From: an uncultured Rhodocyclaceae bacterium
GTDB lineage: Bacteria > Pseudomonadota > Gammaproteobacteria > Burkholderiales > Rhodocyclaceae
Length of the DNA stretch: 64,000 nucleotides
Assembly: GCA_907163075.1 (NCBI GenBank)
Contig: CAJQTY010000001.1
Span: forward strand, 3,348,001-3,412,000
Direction: 5' to 3'
The translations under genes were made by a program, and so were the position numbers. Shown in pieces: positions 18,163-30,886 of the stretch. Numbering within the stretch: the first letter of the stretch is position 1; each line of letters begins with the position of its first letter. A model generated the notes under the pieces. The model ran no database searches. It was not told where the DNA came from and was given only the letters and a program-made list of their open reading frames with translations.

Positions 18163-19131
18163 CTACTTGATCCACCCGCTCGCGAAATCGCCGACAGTTT
18201 GCGCGAGCTTTCTCGGATCGTGGCGGATGTAGTCGGTTTCGCTGGTGAAATCACGCTCGATGATCTTGATTCCCTTTTTAAGAAGCACGTCCCGGTCGCG
18301 CAGCCGCACCGGCGCCTTCCCTTCCGCTTCGTATTTCTTGAGCAGGTCCTGGCGGAGTTCCCCGGTATTGACGAGCAGGTAATCTATTCTGCCCTCGCCG
18401 AGATATTGCTCGAGGATCCGGACAAAATCCTCGACCACGAATCCGTCGGTTTCGCCGCGCTTGGTCATGACGTTGCAGACGTAGATTATTTTCGCGCCGG
18501 CATTCCGGATGGCATCGACCATTCCCTGGCAGAGGAGATTCGGAACAATGCTGGTGTACAGGTCACCCGGGCCGATGATTACGTAGTCGGAATTCTCGAT
18601 CGCCTCTTTCGCCCGCGGATTGAGGTGCCCGCCGCCGAGAAGGAAAGCGTCACGAATCGGAATCGTCGCGTCGTGCTTCGGGATATCGATATCCGTCTCG
18701 CCGACAATCCGGTCGCCGTTTTCAAGCGTGACGCCCAGATGCACATTGTCGAGCGTGACCGGAATCACCTTGCCCTGCACGTTGAACATCTCCGAAAGCT
18801 CTTCAATGCCGCGCTCGAAGTCGCCCATGATGTCGGACAGCGCGGTCAGCAGGAGGTTGCCGACGGTGTGCCCGGCGATGCGGCGACCCACCTTGAAGCG
18901 GTATTCAAAGAGCCGGCGGACCACCTCGGTATCTTCCGAAAGCGCCACGATGGCGCGCCGCACGTCGCCCGGCGGGAGAATGCCGAATTCGTCGCGCAGT
19001 TCGCCGGTCGACCCTCCCGAATCGGCCACGGAGACAATCGCGGCCAGATTGAGTTTCTTATGCCGGCCAAGACCGGAAAGGACGTTATAGGTCCCGGTTC
19101 CGCCGCCAATGGTCGTTATATTGCATTTCAT
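18163..19131 (-). CDS. yvcK: YvcK/CofD-like gluconeogenesis factor family protein
   Basis: A 322-residue protein of the YvcK family, cytoplasmic UDP-sugar-binding proteins that in Bacillus and mycobacteria affect growth on gluconeogenic carbon and cell-wall precursor supply. The nucleotide-binding fold is marked by GGGTGTYNVLSGL near the N-terminus, VSVADSGGSTGELRDEFG and PPGDVRRAIVALS. The later GPGDLYTSIVPNLL segment is also conserved. Length is normal. No known partner (RapZ or WhiA) lies beside it. It converges with lysS across about 160 bases and lies 60 bases from the EamA transporter gene on the same strand. Confidence 0.88.
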   Translation of the reverse strand: MKCNITTIGGGTGTYNVLSGLGRHKKLNLAAIVSVADSGGSTGELRDEFGILPPGDVRRAIVALSEDTEVVRRLFEYRFKVGRRIAGHTVGNLLLTALSDIMGDFERGIEELSEMFNVQGKVIPVTLDNVHLGVTLENGDRIVGETDIDIPKHDATIPIRDAFLLGGGHLNPRAKEAIENSDYVIIGPGDLYTSIVPNLLCQGMVDAIRNAGAKIIYVCNVMTKRGETDGFVVEDFVRILEQYLGEGRIDYLLVNTGELRQDLLKKYEAEGKAPVRLRDRDVLLKKGIKIIERDFTSETDYIRHDPRKLAQTVGDFASGWIK

Positions 19132-19191
19132 TTTGCTGGTGCTGGTTTTATTGCAAGGATGAAGTATGGCACGGCGCCTCGGCCAGGTCGA

Positions 19192-20103
19192 TCAGTGTCC
19201 ATCCTCGATGTTCTCCATCTTCGCCGAAAACAGGCTGGCCGTCACAATCATCGCGCCGCCCAGCCACTCGCCCAGGCCAGGCGCCTCGTCGGCGAGCAGC
19301 CACGAAGCAATCGCGGCAAAGCCTAATTCCGAAAGCATGATGACGATCGCCCGGTTGGCCGCAATGCGCGCCATACCGTACTGGAGGACGAAGTTGGCGA
19401 GCACCAGGACGCCGCCGACGACCGCGAGCAAGAGGCCGTTGGCAAGGATTGCCGGCGCTTGCACGCGGCCGACGCCGGCCAGCAGCAGCACGCTCCCGAG
19501 CAGAACGACACCGGCAAACGCCAGCAGCAATTTGTGCTCGATCGAAATTGTCTTGGTCTGGCGCGAAAGCACGTTGAACAGCGCAAACGAGAATCCGGCA
19601 CCCAGCGCGAACCAGTCGGCAGCGTCGCGCGGCACCGGCAGGCCGAGACGCGGGTGCCAGAGCATGCTCGCCGCCCCCGCCAGCGACAGCGCGACGACAA
19701 AGACGCCAAAGCGGTTGAGGCGCTCGCCAAGCAGCAATCGCGAGAGCAGTACAGTCCACAGTGGCGCCAGGTAGAAGAGCAGGAGAACGCGCATCACCTC
19801 GCCGTTCAGCGTGGCCAGCACGTAACCCAGGTTGCAGCCGCCGGAAGCCAGCGCCAGCCAGGCGAGCGGCCAGGACAGTCGCAACCGTGGCAGCGGCCTG
19901 AGCGAACGGCGAAAAAGAATGAGCCCGACAACGAAGGCCACGCCGTAGGTCAGGGTGGTCGCGGCGACGCCGTCAATCCCCGCATCGCGCAGGATCCGGT
20001 AGGGGTACCAGATCAGGCCAAAGATCAGCGAGCCGATCAGCAGGGACAGGACCGCCGCGCGCTCCTCGCCCGGCGCACGAGCGTTTTCTTGCCTTTCCGC
20101 CAT
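19192..20103 (-). CDS. EamA/DMT-family transporter
   Basis: A 303-residue inner-membrane protein with about ten hydrophobic helices arranged as two EamA repeats, the pattern of drug/metabolite exporters (RhaT/YdcZ type). The first repeat starts LIGSLIFGLIWYPYRIL; the second starts WFALGAGFSFALFNVLSR. The substrate cannot be told from sequence. An acidic, charged N-terminus stays in the cytoplasm. Its start codon is only 50 bases from the dapC start on the other strand, so the two genes share a compact promoter zone. Confidence 0.88.
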   Translation of the reverse strand: MAERQENARAPGEERAAVLSLLIGSLIFGLIWYPYRILRDAGIDGVAATTLTYGVAFVVGLILFRRSLRPLPRLRLSWPLAWLALASGGCNLGYVLATLNGEVMRVLLLFYLAPLWTVLLSRLLLGERLNRFGVFVVALSLAGAASMLWHPRLGLPVPRDAADWFALGAGFSFALFNVLSRQTKTISIEHKLLLAFAGVVLLGSVLLLAGVGRVQAPAILANGLLLAVVGGVLVLANFVLQYGMARIAANRAIVIMLSELGFAAIASWLLADEAPGLGEWLGGAMIVTASLFSAKMENIEDGH

Positions 20104-20117
20104 CAGGCGATGCCCCT

Positions 20118-20123
20118 TATAAT
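20118..20123 (+). promoter_or_regulatory. likely -10 box of the dap run
   Basis: TATAAT in the short gap between the EamA gene and dapC. Transcription would start near 20130, downstream of the ATG at 20127, which is the argument for choosing the GTG at 20154 as the dapC start. A -35 element is weak (TTTCCG, 18 bases upstream). Confidence 0.5.
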
Positions 20124-20153
20124 CGGATGTCCAGAATAACTGCCGAAAACAAC

Positions 20154-21359
20154 GTGAATCCTCATCTCGCCAAACTGCATCCCTACCCGTTCGAAAAACT
20201 GCGCCAGCTTTTTGCCGGCGTCACGCCAAACCCGAAGTTGCGCGAGATCAAGCTGTCCATCGGCGAACCGCAGCACGCCACCCCCGCATTCATCAAGGAG
20301 GCGCTGATTGCCGGACTCGGCGGCCTGTCGAGCTATCCTACCACGCTCGGCGTGCCGGCCCTGCGGCGCGCCATCGCCGACTGGATGGAGCGCCGCTACG
20401 GCCTCGCCGGCATCGACCCGGAAACGCAGATTATCCCGGTCAACGGTTCGCGCGAAGCGCTGTTCGCCATTACGCAAACGGTGATCGATCCGTCCCTCGG
20501 CTACGTCCCGCTGGTCGTCAGCCCCAACCCCTTCTACCAGATCTACGAAGGCGCGGCCTACCTCGCCGGTGCCGATCTGCGTTTCCTCAACACGCTTCCG
20601 GAAAGCAACTTCGCTTTCGACTACGATAGCCTGAGCGACGAGGAATGGCGCCGCGTGCAGCTCTTTTTCGTCTGTTCACCGGGCAACCCGACCGGCAAGG
20701 TGCTCGACCTCGAAGACTGGAAAAAGCTCTTCGCGCTTTCCGACAAATACGGCTTCGTCATCGCCTCCGACGAGTGCTACTCGGAAATATTCTTCGACGA
20801 AGCCCGTCCGCCGCTTGGCGGCATGCAGGCCGCCAAACTGCTCGGACGTGGTTTTGAACGCCTGGTGATGCTCTCCAGCCTGTCCAAGCGATCCAACGTG
20901 CCGGGCATGCGTACCGGTTTCGTCGCCGGCGATGCGGCGATCATGAAGCCCTTCCTGCTCTACCGCACCTACCATGGCTGCGCGATGAGCCCCTCGTTCC
21001 AGGCGGCCAGTATCGCGGCCTGGAACGACGAAGCGCACGTGCGCGAAAACCGCCGTCAGTATCGGGAGAAGTTTGCCGCCGTCACGCCGCTGCTGGCCGG
21101 CGTGCTCGGAACAGCGATGCCCGATGCCAGTTTCTACCTGTGGGCGCGCGTCGATCGGCAGGCGCGCATCTCCGATACGGAATTCGCCCGTTCGCTGGTC
21201 GCCGACTATAATGTTGTCGTTCTGCCGGGCAGCTTTCTCGCCCGCGAAGCCAGGGGCATCAATCCCGGTTCCGGCTTCGTGCGCATCGCGCTGGTCGCGC
21301 CGCTCGCCGAATGCCTGGAAGCGGCAGGCCGCATTCAACAGTTTGTTTCGCAACTCTAG
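20154..21359 (+). CDS. dapC: succinyldiaminopimelate transaminase
   Basis: A 401-residue class I/II PLP aminotransferase that converts N-succinyl-2-amino-6-ketopimelate to N-succinyl-LL-diaminopimelate, a step toward lysine and peptidoglycan. The PLP lysine is in [14 protein letters not shown]; the aminotransferase blocks [14 protein letters not shown] and [12 protein letters not shown] are intact. The product begins [16 protein letters not shown] if GTG 20154 is used, the form typical of the family; an ATG at 20127 lies too close to the likely -10 box. It precedes dapD by 10 bases, which fixes its role over general aspartate aminotransferases. Confidence 0.93.
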   Translation: MNPHLAKLHPYPFEKLRQLFAGVTPNPKLREIKLSIGEPQHATPAFIKEALIAGLGGLSSYPTTLGVPALRRAIADWMERRYGLAGIDPETQIIPVNGSREALFAITQTVIDPSLGYVPLVVSPNPFYQIYEGAAYLAGADLRFLNTLPESNFAFDYDSLSDEEWRRVQLFFVCSPGNPTGKVLDLEDWKKLFALSDKYGFVIASDECYSEIFFDEARPPLGGMQAAKLLGRGFERLVMLSSLSKRSNVPGMRTGFVAGDAAIMKPFLLYRTYHGCAMSPSFQAASIAAWNDEAHVRENRRQYREKFAAVTPLLAGVLGTAMPDASFYLWARVDRQARISDTEFARSLVADYNVVVLPGSFLAREARGINPGSGFVRIALVAPLAECLEAAGRIQQFVSQL

Positions 21360-21369
21360 GACATACACC

Positions 21370-22191
21370 ATGCAACAATTTCAGCAAATTATCGAAGACG
21401 CCTGGGAAGACCGTGCCGCCCTGCAACCGGGCAGCGCGCCAGCCAGAATCGGCGAAGCCGTGAGCGCCGTTATCGCCGGACTCGATGAAGGCACGCTTCG
21501 CGTCGCCGAGAAAATCGACGGCGAATGGATCACCCATCAGTGGATCAAGAAGGCCGTGCTGCTTTCCTTCCGGCTCGAAGACAACCAGCTTCTCGACGGC
21601 GGCGCGATGCGTTACTTCGACAAGGTGCCAACCAAGTTCGCCAATTACGACGCGGTGAAGTTCGCCCGTTCGGGCGTCCGCGTGGTGCCGCCTGGCGGCG
21701 CGCGGCGCGGCTGCTATCTGGCCAGGAACGTGGTGCTGATGCCCTCCTTCGTCAACATTGGCGCTTATGTCGATGAAGGCACGATGGTCGACACCTGGGC
21801 CGCGGTCGGTTCGTGCGCGCAAATCGGCAAGAATGTCCACCTCTCCGGCGGTGTCGGCATCGGCGGCGTTCTCGAACCGCTCCAGGCCAACCCGACGATC
21901 ATCGAGGACAACTGCTTCATCGGGGCGCGCTCGGAAGTGGTCGAAGGCGTCATCGTCGGAGAAGGCTCCGTGCTCTCGATGGGCGTCTACATCGGCCAAT
22001 CGACCAAGATCCTCGACCGTGAAACCGGCCAGGTGACTTATGGCCGCATCCCGCCCGGCTCCGTCGTCGTCTCCGGCAACCTGCCGGCAAAGGACGGCAG
22101 CTACAGTCTCTACTGCGCGGTGATCGTCAAGAAGGTCGACGCCAAGACACGCGCCAAGACCAGCATCAACGATCTGCTGCGCGGCGACTGA
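21370..22191 (+). CDS. dapD: tetrahydrodipicolinate N-succinyltransferase
   Basis: A 273-residue left-handed beta-helix acyltransferase that adds succinyl from succinyl-CoA to tetrahydrodipicolinate, the step before DapC. The hexapeptide-repeat core runs from about residue 100 to 230 and includes [20 protein letters not shown] and [12 protein letters not shown], both typical of DapD. The ATG at 21370 lies 10 bases after dapC. Length is normal for the enzyme and no residue appears out of place. Confidence 0.97.
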   Translation: MQQFQQIIEDAWEDRAALQPGSAPARIGEAVSAVIAGLDEGTLRVAEKIDGEWITHQWIKKAVLLSFRLEDNQLLDGGAMRYFDKVPTKFANYDAVKFARSGVRVVPPGGARRGCYLARNVVLMPSFVNIGAYVDEGTMVDTWAAVGSCAQIGKNVHLSGGVGIGGVLEPLQANPTIIEDNCFIGARSEVVEGVIVGEGSVLSMGVYIGQSTKILDRETGQVTYGRIPPGSVVVSGNLPAKDGSYSLYCAVIVKKVDAKTRAKTSINDLLRGD

Positions 22192-22227
22192 TTTTCCCTT
22201 CAGCTTCTAGACACCGGCGGAGGCCAC

Positions 22228-24547
<2,320 letters not shown>

Positions 24548-24561
24548 CCGACGCACACGAC

Positions 24562-25461
24562 ATGTTCCAACAAGCCCAGAACGAACTTTCCACCCTGCGC
24601 GATCTGATGCGTTTTGCCGTCAGCCGCTTTACCGAGGGCGGACTGTTCTTCGGCCACGGAACAGATAACGCCTGGGATGAGGCGGCCTATCTGCTGCTGC
24701 ACACCTTGCACCTGCCGATCGATCGCCTCGATCCCTTCATGGATGCGCGTCTGACCAGCGCCGAGCGCGCTGCCGTGCTCAAGATGATTGAGCGCCGCAT
24801 TGCCGAGCGCCTGCCGGCCGCCTACCTGACTAACGAAGCCTGGCTCGGCGATTTCCGTTTCTATGTCGACCGACGAGTGATCGTGCCCCGTTCGCACATC
24901 GCCGAACTACTGCACGAACAGCTCAGCCCGTGGATCGACGATCCCTGGGCAGTCACCTGTGTACTCGATCTGTGCACCGGGTCCGGCTGCCTCGCGATCC
25001 TTGCCGCGCATGCTTTCCCCGAAGCCCGCATCGACGCCGCCGACATCTCGCCGGACGCGCTCGCGGTGGCGCGGATGAATGTCGACGATTACGGACTGGA
25101 ATCACGCCTGCGCCTCATCCAGTCCGACGCTTTTGCCGCGCTCAAGGGGCAACGCTACGATCTGATCATCTCCAACCCGCCGTACGTCAATGCCGAATCA
25201 ATGGCCGCACTGCCGGAGGAATACCGGCGGGAACCCGAACTCGCGCTGGCCAGCGGCAAGGACGGCCTGGATTTCGTGCGCATCATCCTCCGCGAAGCCG
25301 CCAGCCATCTCAATCCGGAGGGCTTGCTCGTCGTCGAAATCGGACACAACCGCGATGAACTGGAGTTGTCCTTCCCGGACAGCCCCTTCACCTGGCTCGA
25401 CACCAGCGCTGGCGACCGGCATGTTTTCATGCTGCGCCGCGAAGACCTGGGCAAGCCGTAG
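24562..25461 (+). CDS. prmB: ribosomal protein L3 N5-glutamine methyltransferase
   Basis: A 299-residue SAM-dependent methyltransferase of the HemK group that modifies the glutamine of ribosomal protein L3. SAM motif I reads VLDLCTGSGCLAI, motif post-I DAADISPDAL, and the catalytic NPPY is in ISNPPYVN. The N-terminal helical domain (LRDLMRFAVSRF, then WDEAAYLLLHTLHLP) matches PrmB rather than PrmC. I start at ATG 24562, 14 bases after dapE, so it is probably co-transcribed with the dap genes. Confidence 0.94.
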   Translation: MFQQAQNELSTLRDLMRFAVSRFTEGGLFFGHGTDNAWDEAAYLLLHTLHLPIDRLDPFMDARLTSAERAAVLKMIERRIAERLPAAYLTNEAWLGDFRFYVDRRVIVPRSHIAELLHEQLSPWIDDPWAVTCVLDLCTGSGCLAILAAHAFPEARIDAADISPDALAVARMNVDDYGLESRLRLIQSDAFAALKGQRYDLIISNPPYVNAESMAALPEEYRREPELALASGKDGLDFVRIILREAASHLNPEGLLVVEIGHNRDELELSFPDSPFTWLDTSAGDRHVFMLRREDLGKP

Positions 25462-25787
25462 CCTGCCCACGGCGGCACGCAGCAAAACCCAGGCTTCTTG
25501 CCTATCTTTTTTCGCATTCATCGCTGCCTACCGTACGGCGGAGACACTCGGAGGCATCCTGAGGCCGGCGATGCTTTCGGGACAACCAGCTGCTACGTCT
25601 ATCACGCGCGCCGGGCAGTCCAGCGACAGACGGGAGTGTCCTTGACCGCAATGTCAGCCCCTCAATTGCTGACGAAGCCTGAACCGGAGAGGCTTAGACA
25701 ACGTGGCACGAACCGGGCAACTCTCTAATGCGGACAGCAGCAGCGCCTTCTCTGACTTCGCTTTGACCCATCAAGCCCGACAGGCGG
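25462..25787. other. intergenic region with no recognised feature
   Basis: This 326-base gap lies between the converging prmB and ABC-permease genes. It contains a few short open frames on both strands, none with a ribosome binding site or a family I recognise, and no clear hairpin terminator. Base composition matches the neighbours. It could hold degraded coding sequence. Confidence 0.4.
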
Positions 25788-28319
25788 CTAGGCCCCGGCG
25801 CGCAAAACTTCCAGCGGCGGCGTCCCCATCAGGCGTGTCGCGGCAAACCAGCCAGCCCCCGTCACCAGCACGGCGCCGCCGAGCATCGCGGCGGGCAACA
25901 GCCAGAAATTGATCGCCACTTCGAACTGAAAGGCTTTGTGTGCCAGCAGCTGGCCGACACCGATGGCGCCAAGCGACGCGATCAGCCCGGCGAGGCCGCC
26001 GATCGCAGCGAATTCGGCCAGCAGGGCGCGCCGCAACTGCTCGCGCCGTGCGCCGAGCGCGCGCATCACAGCCAATTCATAGCGCCGTTCCTCTGCGGCG
26101 GAGGCCAGCGCCGCATAGAGTACGATGACCCCGGCCAGCAGCGTAAACAGGAATACAAACTGGACAGCCCGCGCCGCCTGGTCCATGATCGCCTGCAGTT
26201 GCCGCACGATGGCGGCGACGTCGACGACCGTCAGGTTGGGGAACTCGTGGATCAGGCGATTCACGAAGTCAGCCTTGCCGGGTGTGAGATAAAAACTCGT
26301 GATCCAGCTCGCCGGATAGGGGTCCAGGACGGCGGGCGGGGTCAGCACGAAGAAATTCACGCGCATCGAATCCCAGTTCAGCTTGCGCAGCCCAAGCACG
26401 CGCATTTCGACCGTCTCGCCGGCGATGACGAACTCAAGCTGGTCGCCGATCTTCAAGCCCAGCGTCGCGGCCAGGCCGTCCTCGACCGAAGCCATGCCCC
26501 GCCCGGCGTCCGCTGCTGAAAACCAGCGCCCGGCGGTCACCGAATTGCCTTGCGGCAAATCCATCCGGTACGAGAGGTTGAACTCGCGGTCGATCAAACG
26601 CCTGGCGCGTTCGTCCGTGTAGCTTGCGGGACTGACCTCTACCCCGTTCACCTTGGCTAGACGGCCGCGCACCATCGGCGCGAACTCGGCGCTCAGACCG
26701 TCGAGCGCAAACGCGCGGCGCACGCTGTCCAACTGCTCCGGCTGGATATTTACGACGAAGCGGTTGGGCGCTTCGGGCGGAATGGCCCGGCGCCAGGCGT
26801 CGAGCAGATCGTTGCGCGTTACCGTGAGCAGCAGCAAGGCCATGAAACCGAGCGCCAGGGCAACGATCTGCACGACGCTGGCGGCCGACCGCCGCTCCAG
26901 ACTGGCCAGACCGTAACGCCAGCCAATGCCGCCCTGCCCGGAACGCGAACGCGCGCCGCCGCGTACCGACGTGGCCAGGCGGATCGCCACCCGTGCAACC
27001 AGCGCAAAAAGCAGCAGCGCCGCCGAGAAGCCGCCAACGACGTAAGCGCCCAGCCGGATTTCTCCCGCCACCCAGAACATCAATCCGGCCAGCGCCGCCA
27101 GGCCGAGCGCGTAGCCGCCAAGCAAACGCGATGGCGGCAAGGCGCCGCTGGAAAACTCGCGGCGCAGGACGCGCAAGGTGGACACACGCTTGAGCTGGAG
27201 CAACGGCGGTAGCGAAAAGCCAAGCAGCAGAATGACGCCGATGACACTGCCCTGCAGCGCGGGCAGCAGGCCGGGCTGCGGCAGGGGCTTAGACAGCAGC
27301 TGGGCGAGCCAGGCGTAAAGGATGAAATGCGCCAGGTAGCCGAGGGCACAGCCCAACACGGACGAAATCAGGCCGAGCACAGCAAACTGGCCGAGATAGA
27401 CACGCAGCAGAAAGCCTTGCGTCGCACCCAGGCAGCGCATGATGGCGCAGGGGTCGAGATGGCGCTGCATGTAGCGGCGCGACGCCAGCGCCACGGCAAC
27501 GGCGGCCAGCACCACCGTCAGCAACGCCGAAAGGCCGAGGAACTTTTGCGCCCGATCGAGCGCCGCGCGAATTTCCGGACGCGCATTCTGGGCGTCCTCA
27601 ATACGTTCACCGCGTTCAAGTAATTTATCAACTTTACTTCTTAACGAATTGATAGCCTGCGTATCTCCGGCCAGGAGAAGACGATAATTCACACGACTTC
27701 CGGGCTGGATCAAACCGGTTGCCTGGAGGTCGGCGAGGTTCATCAGGAGGCGTGGCGCGACACTGAAGAAATTGACGCCGCGATCCGGTTCCAGCGTCAA
27801 CACGGCGGCTATAGTCAGAGCCTGGCGACCGACCGAAAGGGTGTCGCCCACTTTTGCCGATAAAGCCGAGCTTAGCCGCTCGTCGATCCAGATTGTTCCT
27901 GGCGCCGGAATACCGCTCGCCGCCGCATCCGTCATGTTGAGACCGGGCGCGATGCGCAGGTTTCCGCGCAGCGGATAGCCTTCGGAAACCGCCTTGATTT
28001 CAGCCAACTGGGCACGCAGCCCGTCGCCCTCGCCGAGTGTGACCATGCTCGGGAAGGTGCGCGTTTCAACGACCGACAAGCCGCCTGCGCGCGCGTCCGC
28101 TGCCACTTTGGACGACCACGGATGATCGGCGGTCAGCAGCAGATCGGCGCCGAGCAATTGATTGGCCTCCCGTTCCAGCGCCTGACGCACGCGATCGGCG
28201 AAAAAACCAACCGCGGTCAGCGCCGCCACCGCCACCACCAGCGCTGCCACCAGCAGGCGCAGTTCACCGGCCCGTGCGTCGCGGCGCAGCATGCGCAGGA
28301 GAAAAGGCAGAGCGCTCAT
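25788..28319 (-). CDS. FtsX-like ABC transporter permease (YbbP family)
   Basis: An 843-residue inner-membrane permease of the MacB/FtsX type. An N-terminal helix (residues about 22-42) is followed by a large periplasmic domain, then three helices, a soluble region, and four to five more helices toward the C-terminus, with the final domain PLEVLRAG typical of FtsX families. Relatives (YbbP in E. coli) pair with the ATPase YbbA and have been linked to lipid release. No ATPase gene is beside it; the GST gene overlaps its start by four bases (ATGA), so translation of the two is coupled. Function is uncertain beyond the family. Confidence 0.87.
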   Translation of the reverse strand: MSALPFLLRMLRRDARAGELRLLVAALVVAVAALTAVGFFADRVRQALEREANQLLGADLLLTADHPWSSKVAADARAGGLSVVETRTFPSMVTLGEGDGLRAQLAEIKAVSEGYPLRGNLRIAPGLNMTDAAASGIPAPGTIWIDERLSSALSAKVGDTLSVGRQALTIAAVLTLEPDRGVNFFSVAPRLLMNLADLQATGLIQPGSRVNYRLLLAGDTQAINSLRSKVDKLLERGERIEDAQNARPEIRAALDRAQKFLGLSALLTVVLAAVAVALASRRYMQRHLDPCAIMRCLGATQGFLLRVYLGQFAVLGLISSVLGCALGYLAHFILYAWLAQLLSKPLPQPGLLPALQGSVIGVILLLGFSLPPLLQLKRVSTLRVLRREFSSGALPPSRLLGGYALGLAALAGLMFWVAGEIRLGAYVVGGFSAALLLFALVARVAIRLATSVRGGARSRSGQGGIGWRYGLASLERRSAASVVQIVALALGFMALLLLTVTRNDLLDAWRRAIPPEAPNRFVVNIQPEQLDSVRRAFALDGLSAEFAPMVRGRLAKVNGVEVSPASYTDERARRLIDREFNLSYRMDLPQGNSVTAGRWFSAADAGRGMASVEDGLAATLGLKIGDQLEFVIAGETVEMRVLGLRKLNWDSMRVNFFVLTPPAVLDPYPASWITSFYLTPGKADFVNRLIHEFPNLTVVDVAAIVRQLQAIMDQAARAVQFVFLFTLLAGVIVLYAALASAAEERRYELAVMRALGARREQLRRALLAEFAAIGGLAGLIASLGAIGVGQLLAHKAFQFEVAINFWLLPAAMLGGAVLVTGAGWFAATRLMGTPPLEVLRAGA

Positions 28320-28939
28320 GGCATGCCGTTGCAGCCGTGTAGCCGGTAGCCGGGACGCTCGTTCAGGCGCTCAAAATAATCGGCCACGGCCGGGAAGACC
28401 GGGTGTTCGATCGGCGTCATGAACCAGCGGTTGATCGACAGGCCAAGAACGATGTCAGCCAGAGTGAAGGCGTTACCGGCAGCAAAGGCCCCGGTCCTGG
28501 ACAGTTGCCCCTCAAGAATTCCCATGCAGCGGTTCCAGCTTCCCACGCTGGCAGCGATGCTGGCCGGATCAGTGTGCGCCGGGCTTTTCCTGACCAGAGC
28601 CATGAATGCGTAGCGCCATGCATTGTTGAGTTCGGCCGCCTGCCAGTCCATCCACTGCTCGACGCGGGCACGAGCTTGCGCCTCAACGGGAAGAAGATCC
28701 TTGCGCCCGTGTTGAGCGGCCAGATAGCGGCAGATGGTGTTCGACTCCCAGAGTACGAAATCCCCGTCACGGATAACCGGAACCATGGCGTTCGGATTCA
28801 AGGCGAGAAACTGCGGCGCCCCGGTCGAACGAAAGCCCGATCCCCATTGCTCAAGCGCGTAAGGCAACTCAAGCTCGGCACACAGCCAGAGCACCTTGCG
28901 GACATTGATTGACGAGGATTTGCCTAAAATCTCAAGCAT
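28316..28939 (-). CDS. glutathione S-transferase family protein
   Basis: A 207-residue cytosolic GST-like protein. The thioredoxin-fold half starts [19 protein letters not shown], with a catalytic Ser in SSSINV, and the glutathione-binding [10 protein letters not shown] and [10 protein letters not shown] segments. The helical C-terminal half carries [12 protein letters not shown]. The class resembles bacterial GSTs related to beta/theta. The gene ends in an ATGA overlap with the ABC permease gene. Its 5' side is unusual: insertion-sequence debris begins within about 10 bases of the start codon, so its native promoter and ribosome binding site have probably been replaced. Confidence 0.88.
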   Translation of the reverse strand: MLEILGKSSSINVRKVLWLCAELELPYALEQWGSGFRSTGAPQFLALNPNAMVPVIRDGDFVLWESNTICRYLAAQHGRKDLLPVEAQARARVEQWMDWQAAELNNAWRYAFMALVRKSPAHTDPASIAASVGSWNRCMGILEGQLSRTGAFAAGNAFTLADIVLGLSINRWFMTPIEHPVFPAVADYFERLNERPGYRLHGCNGMP

Positions 28940-29006
28940 TGGTTAGAAGTGGTCCCGCCGAGTTGGACAGTATTTCGGTTTTCTTAAGTGATATATCTGC
29001 CGGGTT

Positions 29007-29834
29007 TTAAGCCGCCGCGGCGAGCGGCGGCTTGCTGAGGTTGAAGTAAGCCGTATCGGGGGTCATTCCGTCAAGGGTTGAATGAGGGCGACGGCGGTTG
29101 TAGAAATCGAAATACTTGGTCAATGCCCGACGGGCGACGGAAACGGTATCGTAGCCATGCAGATAGACTTCCTCGTACTTTACGGACTTCCAAAGGCGTT
29201 CGACAAAGACCTTGTCCCGCCAGCAACCCTTACCATCCATGCTGATCTGAATGCCGTTCTGTTTGAGTACGCGGATGAAGGCCGAGTTGGTGAACTGGCT
29301 GCCCTGGTCGGTGTTCATGATTTCCGGCGGGCCGTATTTCAGGATGGCATCCTCCAACGCCTCGACACACGGATCAGCCGTCAAGGTATTGGACAGACGC
29401 CAGGACAGCACACGACGCGTAGCCCAGTCGAGTACGGCGGAGAGATAGACGAATCCCTTCTGCATCGGAATGTAGGTCGTATCCATGGCCCAGACCTGAT
29501 TCGGCCGGTCAATGGTGAGGTGGCGTAAAAGGTAGGGATAGAGGCGGTGCGCCTGATTCCGTCGGCTGGTGTTGGCCTTGCGGTAGAGGGCTTCGATGCC
29601 CATCTTCTTCATCAACGTGCTGACGTGTGTGCGACCGACCTCGATCTTCTCCAGCCGGAGCATGTCGCGCAGCATGCGGGCTCCAGCAAAGGGATGGTCC
29701 AGATGCAACTTGTCGATCCGCCGCATCAGTTGAAGTGCGGAATTTGACTTTAGTTGACCGCCGATTCTGCCAGCACCTGACCAGCCGATCTGATCAGCGC
29801 TGACCACCGAATCCGTTCGATCTGACCACCTCAC
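29007..29834 (-). pseudogene. IS3-family transposase OrfB, 5'-truncated
   Basis: A DDE integrase-type transposase, truncated at its start. All three catalytic acids are present: Asp in AMDTTYIP, Asp in NTDQGSQFT, and Glu in FVERLWKSVKYEE, with the WKSVKYE motif of IS3. The first about 28 residues in this frame come from the neighbouring IS21 end, and homologous sequence begins around NSALQLMRRIDKLHLDHPFAG. OrfB normally continues about 60 residues further upstream and needs OrfA, which is missing, so the element cannot move by itself. The hairpin at 29009-29033 lies over the stop codon. Confidence 0.82.
29753..29830 (-). repeat. four spaced repeats of an IS21-type element end
   Basis: On the minus strand GGTGGTCAG occurs twice (29822-29830 and 29800-29808), then GGCTGGTCAG (29777-29786) and GGCGGTCAAC (29753-29762). 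Their starts are 22-24 bases apart, about two helical turns. Multiple short terminal repeats that bind the transposase are a known trait of IS21 ends. They sit just beyond the istB 3' end, where such an end is expected. Confidence 0.65.
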
Positions 29835-29862
29835 CGAAGCGCGATGGCCAACTGACGCAAGA

Positions 29863-30602
29863 TTACGTTTTCTTGGCCTTCAATTTCCGCATCGAATCGC
29901 CTTTCAACTCGATGAAGTGCGCCCGGTGCACAATCCGGTCAAGGATCGCATCGGCCACCGTTGGATCGTTGAACAGGTCATACCATTTCCCGGTCGGAAA
30001 CTGGCTGGTGATCAGCAACGCTCCATGAGAAGATTGCTGATCGATGATGTCCAGCAGAATCGGCCCCAGATTATTGTCGATTCCACCAATGCCAGATCAT
30101 CAATGATCAGCAACTGGGTTTTGACAAGCCCCCGACGCAATTTCGGCAACGACCCATCCGCCCGCGCTATCACCAGATTCTCGAAGAGTTGCGTAGCGGT
30201 TGTGTAGTAAACACCAACGCCAGCGCGACATGCCTGACGCCCAAAGGCACAAGCCAGCCAGGACTTTCCGGTTCCCGTCGCCCCTGTCAGGATCAGGTTC
30301 TGCCGCCGTTGAATCCATGCGCAATCGGAAAGAGTCATCACCATAGCCTGATCAAGCTGACGCGACGTACGGTAATCCACATCCTCCAGACACGCCGCCG
30401 ACTGGCGCAGTTTTGCGGCTTTGAGCAGTCGGTCGATCCGGCGGGCTTCCCGATCACCGCATTCGGCATCCAACAGCATGCCAAAGCATTCCTCGAAGCT
30501 CAGTTTCTGCACTTGCGGTTGCTCTTGTTGCAAGGTCAAGGCGCGAGCCATTCCGTTCAGCCCCAATAGATGCAGATTAGAAACGGTCAGGTTATTCAGC
30601 AT
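29863..30602 (-). pseudogene. istB: IS21-family helper ATPase IstB, frameshifted
   Basis: IstB is the AAA+ ATPase that helps IstA transposition. Walker A reads LTGATGTGKSW and Walker B QLLIIDDL. Right after this, reading shifts: the open frame ends at SNLLMERC, but the neighbouring frame continues with GIGGIDNNLGPILLDIID, TSQFPTGKWYD and ADAILDRIVHRAHFIELKG, all classic IstB. One lost base in a CTGGGC context near 30092 explains it. The restored protein would end at 29863. ATG 30602 overlaps the istA stop by a few bases, the usual coupling. Confidence 0.85.
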
Positions 30603-30886
30603 GTCTGACCTCCTTGTGGCATGTAATACTCAGGGCCGCGAAGATTGTCATGATGTTTAACCCAGGCTGTCGCCTCTACGAGCAAGCGTTGGTCGCTTCG
30701 ATTGGCTACGATAGATTTCAATCGAGAAAACGACAGCGCGCCCAATTTCAGCGCAAAACCGCAGGCCGAATCCAGACGGTCGTGAATTTGTTCCTCGCGT
30801 GCCCAGCGCCGGAGATTGCGCACCGACTTCAAACCATTCACGTAATCTCGCCTTTGTTGCAGGTTACCTCTAACCCAGGCCAGCAC
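30596..30886 (-). pseudogene. istA: C-terminal stump of IS21 transposase IstA
   Basis: Only the last part of IstA remains. The segment from RLDSACGFALKLGALSFSR through KSIVANRSDQRLL to NLRGPEYYM matches the conserved C-terminal helix bundle of IstA, and its stop overlaps the istB start. The integrase core with the DDE residues is absent. Upstream of about 30880 no IstA similarity is visible, so the element was cut here. Confidence 0.75.

Noticed and set aside
30085..30100. Programmed frameshift in istB
   Set aside because: IS21 istB is normally in one frame, no slippery motif or stimulator is visible, and istA is truncated, so a simple single-base loss is more likely.
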